Source: Sclerotinia nivalis
Taxonomy: Eukaryota > Ascomycota > Leotiomycetes > Helotiales > Sclerotiniaceae
Assembly (NCBI GenBank): GCA_029531795.1
Contig: JAPEIS010000001.1
Coordinates: 1,860,001 to 1,924,000 of the forward strand
Direction of reading: 5' to 3'
DNA: 64,000 bases
The notes under the pieces were generated by a model. The model worked only from the letters and a program-made list of their open reading frames with translations, made no database searches and was not told where the DNA came from. This document shows, in pieces, positions 56,249-64,000 of this stretch. The translations under genes and the position numbers were made by a program. Numbering within the stretch: the stretch's first letter is position 1; each line of letters begins with the position of its first letter.

Positions 56249-59200
56249 ATGGCAGCAACTGCACCCGGACAAGCTCTACGAGATATGTTCTCAACCTTGA
56301 AAGATTACTTCTTGCCCGGACCCATCGAACCAGTCGAAGTTCCTGTTGCTCCTCAGAATACTAGACCTCTCTCAGAGCAGGAAATTTCCCAATTACGACG
56401 TGATCAAGCAAATGCTATTGATAAATACTTTGATGAAGAATTAGACAAGAAAATTTTTGACGAACTTAATAACAAAAGTCGAAGTCTACAATGGATGCCG
56501 GATATTGACCCCGAAAGTCCTCTTTGGCAAGAAACTCGTGCATATTATGCCGAGCTTCTCAAATCCCAGAAAATATCTGACGTTCTTGATGATCACTTTG
56601 AAGAGATTCAAAAGATTTTGATCAACCCTCAGGCGTGGAGTAATGAGGTTCAAGCTGTTAGAGATCAACAAAGTAGAGAATACTACGAAAACATTGGCCC
56701 CAATGGACGTTTCGATGGACAACTCGATAATCTCGCCACAAAAATGACAATGGTTCACTTTGGTCTTCCTGTAGCTCCAATGACATTGAACAATATCATG
56801 GTGCTTACTCCAGAGTGGAGGGATTCCGAAGATGATGAAGAAGATCCCGCGCCTTCTCCCCCTCGAACACAGAGAATAGTTTATTCCGAGAAGCCTCTAG
56901 AATTCTTGGATTCATACCTCGAAAGAGCTTTTGGATACCAAATAATCCGACGTTTGTTACCTAAACTTTCTTTATGATACATCTGCTAACATCAGTAGGT
57001 CCCCGAGTAAGCATGCGAGGTGGTGCTGGTTCTATCGAGGAATTAGATTTCGCAGATAGTAGTGATTGTGAATGGGGTTCAATCGTTAATATGCGTGGCG
57101 GGGCTGGTACAGAGCCTGCACTGAAAGGGCTCTACCTTGATCTATTGGGCCCAGGTCCTAAACACAAACCTCGCCGTACACATCTGACTCCAGAAGAATT
57201 CCTTGCTTCTGCGCATGAGCTTCTCGATTGCCCGGCGGATTCGGACTTGTGCTTCAACGTTGATATTTATCGCCAGACCGATCCACGTAAGATAGACATA
57301 CCACTACAAATTGCCATTCAAATAAACTCAAACGCAGACTTTTCAGCAAAGTGGCCAGTAATTGAGCAAATAATTGGCAAAGTGGATCACGATCAACTCA
57401 CTATCATAATCGAAGAAGAGCGTTTTGTTGGTGAACATACTCCTGAATTCTATGAGGACTTGGTTCGTTTGGCCAGAGAATTTCCTGATGAGCGTAGGAA
57501 AGTATCCAAGCATAAGATTTATTCGTATTTTGGACAGAGAGAAACCACACCAACATATCTTGATTTCAAAAATAGCGTCACGAAACTTTTGAACATAGAT
57601 CCGAGATCCAATTGGTCTTTCTTGGTTGATGTTCATCTTCAAGATCGCATACTACCACCAATACATTTTACTAGAATGCAATACAGAAACGATTTTCTCT
57701 CGCTCAGGGATCAGTACCTCCTTGGTGCAGCAAGTAACAATGCAAGAGTCTTCGTTCGTCATGTTAGTGGATACGCGCCAGCACAACTAAATGTCGTCGA
57801 ACCAGCTGCAGATAACATTCAGATAGTTAGGCTGATTAGTCAACAAAATAGAACGGAAAGTTATTGGAAAGTACCCTTGGACCTCTCAGAGAAGCCGCAC
57901 CCATATTGTATCAATCATTTACAGCCTGCATTTGTTAGAGCTTTCACTGCCATTTTCGGTAGAGATCGTCCTTCTCGTAATGTAAATCTTTCTACTTCAC
58001 AAAATGGAAAGGACTTCCAACGTTACATTGGTAATGGTGGTATGGAAGTAACTTCCCAAACTTGGAACTGGCTTAAAGAGCGGATCGAAGAACAAAAGAA
58101 GAATCCACCAGCACCTGATGCCAATCCATTATCGTGCCAGCTCACTTTAACAGTTCCAATTCTCGATCACGGAATAAGACCTGAGGAAGCACTAAGCCTC
58201 CACCTCATTGGTGATGATTACCAGATCGAGATGGAATTTAAACGGTGGGAATATCAGAAGATCTACGATTACATCTTGGAACGACTGAGAAAGGTTCACC
58301 GTCATCGTCGAAATTCGACCTTCCCGGACGGTAGCGCTATTGCGATGTGGTTCAGTGCCATAGAACGTGAGGAGAACTACCCATCCGTCATAATGCAAAT
58401 TCACAGCCATGATTCAGACGCAGAGAAGCGTCGAAAACTGACTGAAGCTTTCGCCGGTCGTGCTCAAACATTCTCGAATATTTGGTTCCGTCCGGAGTAT
58501 CGAGTTTTCACCATTCAAGATCATAAAGAGCCTGCACGTATCTGGCAATGGAATACTACTGATGAACAACATAATACTTCGCTCGAAAACTTCAGAGCAA
58601 ATGTTAGACAAATGTATGATGATTGGGACCCTGTTCTTGACTCAAACTTCGTCTTGATGGGACCACATCAGAACCATGTGTTTGGCGTAGATCGGAGAAC
58701 CACAGAGAGTTATTGGAGAAAGTATATCTTCGATTGGTTCACTGAGACAGATATCTATGTAGAGCGAAGAGGCACGCGAACTTTTAGTAAGTTTCCTTAA
58801 GATCAAGGCGACATGGTCGACTAATAGCTTTACAGTACAGCCTGATACTATCCCATGGGGTTATAGACATACTCGTCAAATACCTCCTCCTGCTCCAGTG
58901 GACCTCAATCCAGTTCCTGTAGCACCTGTCGTCGATGCCTTTCAACAGCCTCGTATTAACAAAACACGACTCATTTTAGCCGCTGCCGAAAAGACGATAA
59001 CTCCAAAATGGGAGACTTGGATGACAGATCAACATCGTAAAGATGCATTACAACGTCGTTCTTACATTCAGGATCAATCTGTCATTGAACCAGGGTTTGA
59101 TCCCTCCGCACCCACCTACGGGCCTAGTAAAGAATTGTCGTTAGGAGTGTCTATACAAACTCCTTCAGTTTATACACAGCGCTTGACCCCTACTGATATC

Positions 59201-61274
59201 CTGCAACTGGCAGAGGAGAATCAGAAATTAAGAAATGGTCTACTGGAACGAACCTACAACTGTTATGTCTGCTCGGTGACCCTGGCGGGTTATGAACATG
59301 CTGAAATACAAAGACATTATGCACAGCATCTAATTCAGCTTCAGAAAGAAGGGCAATGTCCCCTTTGTGAGCGCGAATCCTGGTCCATTATGACCATGGA
59401 GCAGAAGAAAGAGCATCTTGAAACTCATCAGGTGGAGGCAGATACCGAAATGATCCGCAATTTCTGGAACGGTATTGAATGTCCCGTATGCGATGCCAAA
59501 CTAAGTGGTTTTACAGCAGAACAGGTTCTTCGACATATGGCGGATCATTTACCAGGCATAGTCGAATTTTGTGACAAGTGTGGACTTCGTACCGCCATCT
59601 GCAATCATGCCGAACTAGTTCATCACCGATATACATGTCTTGATAAACCAGACCGTGGGCCACTCGATCTAGCGCCTTCATTCTGCGGCGATTGTGGTCA
59701 AAATCGTACAGCCGAGGACGATGCACAACGCGGGTCTCATGTGATCAACTGTACTGCTAAGAATCGACGCGTTCAAGATAAAAAGTTCTGTACCAAATGT
59801 GGCATTGATAAGAGTGCATGGACTCCAGACGAAATTAAGAACCATGATGACCATTGTACATCTCCACAAGGTTTGCCAAAGGAGTATTGCTTGAGATGTG
59901 GCACAAAATTGCTTGGTGCCAATGAAGCGCAATTGGATGACCATAGAGTGTACTGCGCCATCAGAACGAAAGAGCCGGAGAATTTAAAACATCGAATTGA
60001 AGGTATGTTTACTATGATTACTTATCTCCTCAATGCAAATAACCCCTTCAGAATCCTTCCCCCATCCATTTTTTTTTCGAGGGGTATCAAGCTGATACTC
60101 CTTCCTTTCTTCCAGATCTTGAGAATCTCGTAGAGCGTATTTCAGATCTTGAAGAAATCGTAAAACGTATCTGGACTGCACCTCGTCCACTTACGGGTCT
60201 TATAGCCATAACTGACTCACCAAACTCTATCCAGAGCTTCAAGCCCGCACCGCAACACTCAATCGCGTCGCGGCCAAAAATGCAGCCACCCTCTCCTGGA
60301 TAACTAAGCGAGAAGGCGAGCTCGCCGAAAGCGAAAGAGCCTTAGCTGAAAGAGAGGCATATCTTCCACAAGGAGACAGACCATTAATTCCCTACGCTGA
60401 AGATAAAAGAAATCTTGGGAGATGCCCTTGGGGTCTCTATGGTTGTAATTTCTCCACCGCTGGTAGAAACCGCGCAGAAATATTCCAACACATGTCTTCC
60501 CACTTTGATCCAAAACAAGCTCATCCATTCGCCTGTCCATTCACTGGCTGTGGCAAGGAAATCGCCGTCCCCGGCTCAGATTCCGGAACCAACATTATAA
60601 TCGAAGATCATTATCGTCACCGCAGCTATCAAGGCATCGCAGACGTAATCGGCGTGCCAAAAGTCTTCAAAGATGGCAATACTAGAGATGTCAATAAACT
60701 CAAAGCGTTATTGGAGCATTTCGAAAAAGCCAATGCAATGAATGCCCAAACCCTCGAGAGAAATCTCACCCCACTCCCCGAAGCGGGCGAAGCAGGTTTT
60801 AGGGCTTTGGTAGCTACTGGTGGAGGAGCCGGGTCCCAACAATTTGGTCCCGACGCCCCCAAAACCGGCTACGCATATCGACATTCATGGTCATCTTCCG
60901 AAGACGAAGAAATACACCACAGCATCGAAGCCGATGAATATGCATACAACGAAGACGACGAAGATCTCTTTGAACCCGGTGATTACGAGCCGCCCCCAGA
61001 AACCGAATCCACGAGAGCAACACCAAGAAAACCTAAATCCCCTCGTCTACCACCCGTCCTCCCAGTTTCTCCTACAAAACGTAAAGCTTCTGCGCCGATC
61101 CCAGAAGAAGAATTAAGTCCACCGACTACTCGATCAAGTAAACGTAGACGCACGGCAATACAGAGCCCGAGTCCTGAATTGGAGCCGGAAGAAGAGCAAG
61201 AACCGGAACCGGAACCAGAACCAGTGCTAAGAAGATCTAGTAGACGCGCTTCGAGGAATAACTCACAGCCCTAA
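56249..61274 (+). CDS. giant zinc-finger protein (about 1588 aa), unknown function
   Basis: Exons 56249-56951, 56999-58786, 58836-60002, 60116-60184 and 60235-61274 total 4767 nt; the second exon may start 3 nt earlier and the 60185 donor (GTCCAC) is non-consensus. Residues 1-235 are charged and helical. Two MRGGAG motifs follow. Residues about 290-845 hold weakly repeated 75-80-residue units with a W/L-x-F-x-V-D-V core. From residue 973 to 1204 lies an array of seven fingers, three C2H2-like (CYVC...H, CPLC...H, CPVC...H) and four C2HC-like (CDKC, CGDC, CTKC, CLRC ... H-C). Two more, CPWGLYGC...H and CPFTGCGK...H, are at about 1306 and 1343. The tail is acidic with a KRRRT nuclear signal and Glu-Pro repeats. 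Nuclear DNA, RNA or protein binding is likely; I recognise no named family. Confidence 0.8.
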
Positions 61275-61965
61275 CCAGAGTTTTTCGAGTATGAAGATGA
61301 AGGTGAAGGTGAAGGTGGGGATTTGGATGGGGTTTCGGAACAGTATGAGGCGAGGACACAAGAGCTTAATGGGGTGTTTAGAGATGAGGGCTCGGGCGGT
61401 TATTTCCTCGCCACCATCTCATCAAACCCTTCATCTGCCCGACTTCATCCCAGTCCTTATAACCCTTGGCTTTGGTCCTCGTCTCCCCATAGACAATTGA
61501 AGTGTTCATCGTGGTGATTATGGCCGGATTTGATTTTGTTTGAGATTTTAAGTTTGATTCGGTTTATTGGTTAAGTGTGTTCATGTTTTGTAATCATTTT
61601 GCTTGGTTATTAAGTATATGAGATGTTGGGTTCAAAATTGTTCTAGTTTGCTGAGTACTTATCGTTTTTGGATGAAAAAGGATAAAGAATAACTGACAAT
61701 TTTGTGTTATGTGTTATGTGTGAATTTGATTTTGATATGGAGCAAATATCTACTGTAACATGTATTTTATTTCTAATGAACATTTTAGGAACTCCTTCGT
61801 ATGCGTGTATTATTTCTCTATCATGATTTGTGCCAACCTCCCAAGACAAGTCATGATTCATTCCCGAAAAAATTGTACCACCGCAAAGAATACAGCTAAG
61901 CACACAACACTATCATATCACAACACCCATCTCATCCTCCCTTTCATAGTTTGCGATGAGCTCCG
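61275..61965. other. 3' region; open frame continues past the stop to about 61517
   Basis: From 61275 to 61517 the frame of the giant gene stays open and encodes an acidic, protein-like stretch (EYEDEGEGEG near its start). After 61518 nothing is seen; this is the convergent 3' flank of the permease. Confidence 0.5.
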
Positions 61966-63998
61966 TTACAACATGTCTTTAGAGTTTCCTCGAAAATTAA
62001 TATCACCACGATGACCCAACCCAAGATCCACCGCTCCCACATCCCCTCGACTCTTCTCCCCATCACCAGCTGCACCTACAATAGCACACTCGCCCCCACT
62101 ATCCCCATCACTCCCGACGCCGTCCACCACATCCCCATAAACCGTATGATCCAGCAACGATTCCCTCGCCGGCCACACCCAACTAAGCAGCGTATAAACC
62201 AACACACTAACCACAAACCCAAAAAGCCAATCAAAAGAATAAAGATGTTTCGCGCCCCCACTAATGCGCACTGTATCCGTCTGTACCCCCGTCTCCGCAT
62301 CCGTCTGCAATCCAATACTATATCCCAGTCCCGGTAAATTCGGAGTCACAGCTACGAGCAATGCTAATAAAGCGCGCCAGTTAATTCCATACCAGTATCT
62401 GTATCTTCCATCCGGATCGTAGAGGGCTGGGACATCGATATGTTGTTTTTTGACGAGCCAGTAGTCTGCGGCGAGGATGCCGGCAATAGGGGCCAGGAAG
62501 ACGGCGTACCCGCCCATGAAGGCCAGGAATGTTTCAGCCGAACTGATGATTTTCCATGGGACGATTACCCAGCCTCCTACTACTGCCGCGATGATACATC
62601 CACGTTCGATATTTACGTAGCGGGGAAAAAGAACTGTGAGATCATTTGCTGCGCTGATGGAGTTTGCGGTAATGTTTGTGCCGACTTGTGCGATATACCA
62701 AGCTGTGGCTGCGAAAAATGCAGCGGCGCGTCCTCCGTGTCCTAGATCTAGCCATTTGGCGATAATTTCGAGGGGATCCCAGATAGGTTTTCCGTAGATG
62801 ATACCGGTGGCTGAAGTGGTAATGATACCGATTGTACCACAAAGGGTAAAGATCAGGGGAAGAAAAGGAAGTTGAATGAACTGGCCTTTGGATGATCGTG
62901 CGTAGCGGGAGAAGTCGGGTATGTTACATGATAATGTAGCCCATGTGCCCGTCACGGATGACATACAAGAAAGCCAGAGATATGCTTTTGTGGATCCGGA
63001 GACTGTAGGCTGAAGATCGAAGATCGCGCCTGAACCGCCGGCTTTGTGGATACACCAACCCATGGTTGCAATAGCAGCAACAGGTGCTGCGATAAGTTTT
63101 ATAGCGAAGAGGTAACGGAGGCGAGTAGGTGGTATGAGGAGCAGCGGGAGTTGGATTATCCAGAAAAGAAAATAACTATAAAATAGGCTATTAGTTTTCC
63201 CTCCCATTTATTCTTACAAAATAACATACCTTATCATTCCCTGCGTAGTAATTCCCTGTCCCTCCGCAATATGATTCGGCACATTCGCATAACTAGGCCA
63301 AATAGCCAATATCATAACCGTAATACACTCCGCTCCATTAGCCCCTTGAATACCCAACCAAAACATCGCCAATATAGATCTTGAGATAATGCAAAAGTAC
63401 GCAAAATAATATCCGAAAGATGCTCGAATTGCGACGGAAAATGGTATGTGGAGTTTTGCGCCGATGGCTCCATTGAGTACCATGGGGATTGCTACGCAGG
63501 TTGTTCCTACTACCATCTTTTGATGTGTTAGTTTGGTTTGATGATCGATGAGATGACGAAGCTATGTAGGAAAACTCACGATTGGAAGTGCTTCTCGCCA
63601 TGTTAATCCCACGGCTAGAACACTACTTGCCGTCTCCCAGGTTCCAAGATTAATCGTATCAGTTGCCCAATAAGCCATCCTGTGTTTTATTTCGTCAATC
63701 ATCAATCCATCCACTTCATTCATCCTCCATTCCATAAATTCACGCAATCTCCAGTACTCTCTCTATAGACAACCATCATCGAAAAACCCAAAAACCAAAA
63801 CCAAAACCACACTCACCAAGTCCACAACGTCCAAGTCTGATCTTCCCTCTTCACCGGATCCATATCCTCATTAGTCCAAACATGTTCTGGCGCCAACGCG
63901 CTTTTTTGTTTCGGTAACTCCCATGCTTTGACCGATGTACATCGTTCTTTAATTTGTTTTCCGGTGGGAAAATACGGTATTGAAGTTAATGAACGCAT
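61966..63998 (-). CDS. NCS1-family nucleobase/related permease (Fur type)
   Basis: Plasma-membrane symporter for uracil, allantoin, uridine or a related compound. Exons 63998-63817, 63679-63580, 63516-63230 and 63175-61966 give 592 aa. The family N-terminus WTNEDMDPV...TWTLWTWMAYWATDTINLGTW is followed by about 12 hydrophobic spans. Signature pieces: GAKLHIPFSVAIRASFG, SRSILAMFWLGIQGANGAE (substrate-site helix 3 region), TWATLSCNIPDFSRYA, and WYIAQVGTNITANSISAANDLT (helix 8). The ATG at 63998 is 3 bases from the window edge; it gives a typical length, but an upstream start cannot be excluded. The C-terminal 60 residues after the last span are Gly/Asp-rich and atypical. The substrate cannot be told from sequence alone. 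Confidence 0.88.
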
Positions 63999-64000
63999 GA

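Noticed and set aside
62011..62842. Frames on both strands of 66-108 codons
   Set aside because: Out-of-frame shadows of the permease exon, which has clear family motifs.

Overview
The window is nuclear DNA of a filamentous ascomycete. Protein genes are split by short introns (mostly 48-70 nt) with GT-AG borders and CTAAC/CTGAC-like branch sites. Intergenic DNA is long and AT-rich, and secreted plant-cell-wall enzymes recur. A Leotiomycete of the Sclerotinia/Botrytis kind fits best, but that is inference from gene content; no marker gene is present. Exon borders below were read by eye and checked for frame consistency.

Layout. 0-7 kb: gene fragments, a family of about 70-bp repeats with a TTTGCGAGCGCAAA palindrome, and a decayed coding region. 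7-10 kb: a mitochondrial-type membrane protein (minus) and a secreted glutaminyl cyclase (plus). 11-15 kb: a pectin pair, a GH28 pectinase (minus) and a complete eight-exon pectin methylesterase (plus). 15-19 kb: a broken methyltransferase and a PTH11/rhodopsin-like membrane protein. 19-24 kb: a cyclin, a nicotinamide riboside kinase and a small secreted protein. 25.5 kb: a tRNA-Gly(TCC) with a damaged acceptor stem. 28.8-40 kb: two coiled-coil genes (A, 410 aa; B, 1033 aa with four CxH...CxxC units), each followed by degenerate repeat-rich DNA. 40-54 kb: a conserved hypothetical protein, a secreted GH78 alpha-L-rhamnosidase, a 138-bp array of GC-rich hairpins, a cytochrome b5/b5-reductase fusion and an unusual P450. 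56.2-61.3 kb: one large five-exon gene for a 1588-residue protein with about nine zinc fingers. 62-64 kb: an NCS1 purine/pyrimidine-type permease at the right edge.

The pectin lyase-fold GH28, the methylesterase and the rhamnosidase could act together on pectin: demethylation, backbone cleavage and rhamnose release. The glutaminyl cyclase could cap secreted proteins. The remaining genes look like independent housekeeping or lineage-specific genes; no biosynthetic cluster is evident. The least explained parts are the zinc-finger giant, the coiled-coil/CxH-CxxC gene with its repeat-rich flank, the hairpin array at 48.4 kb and the palindrome-bearing repeats at 2.3-3.3 kb.
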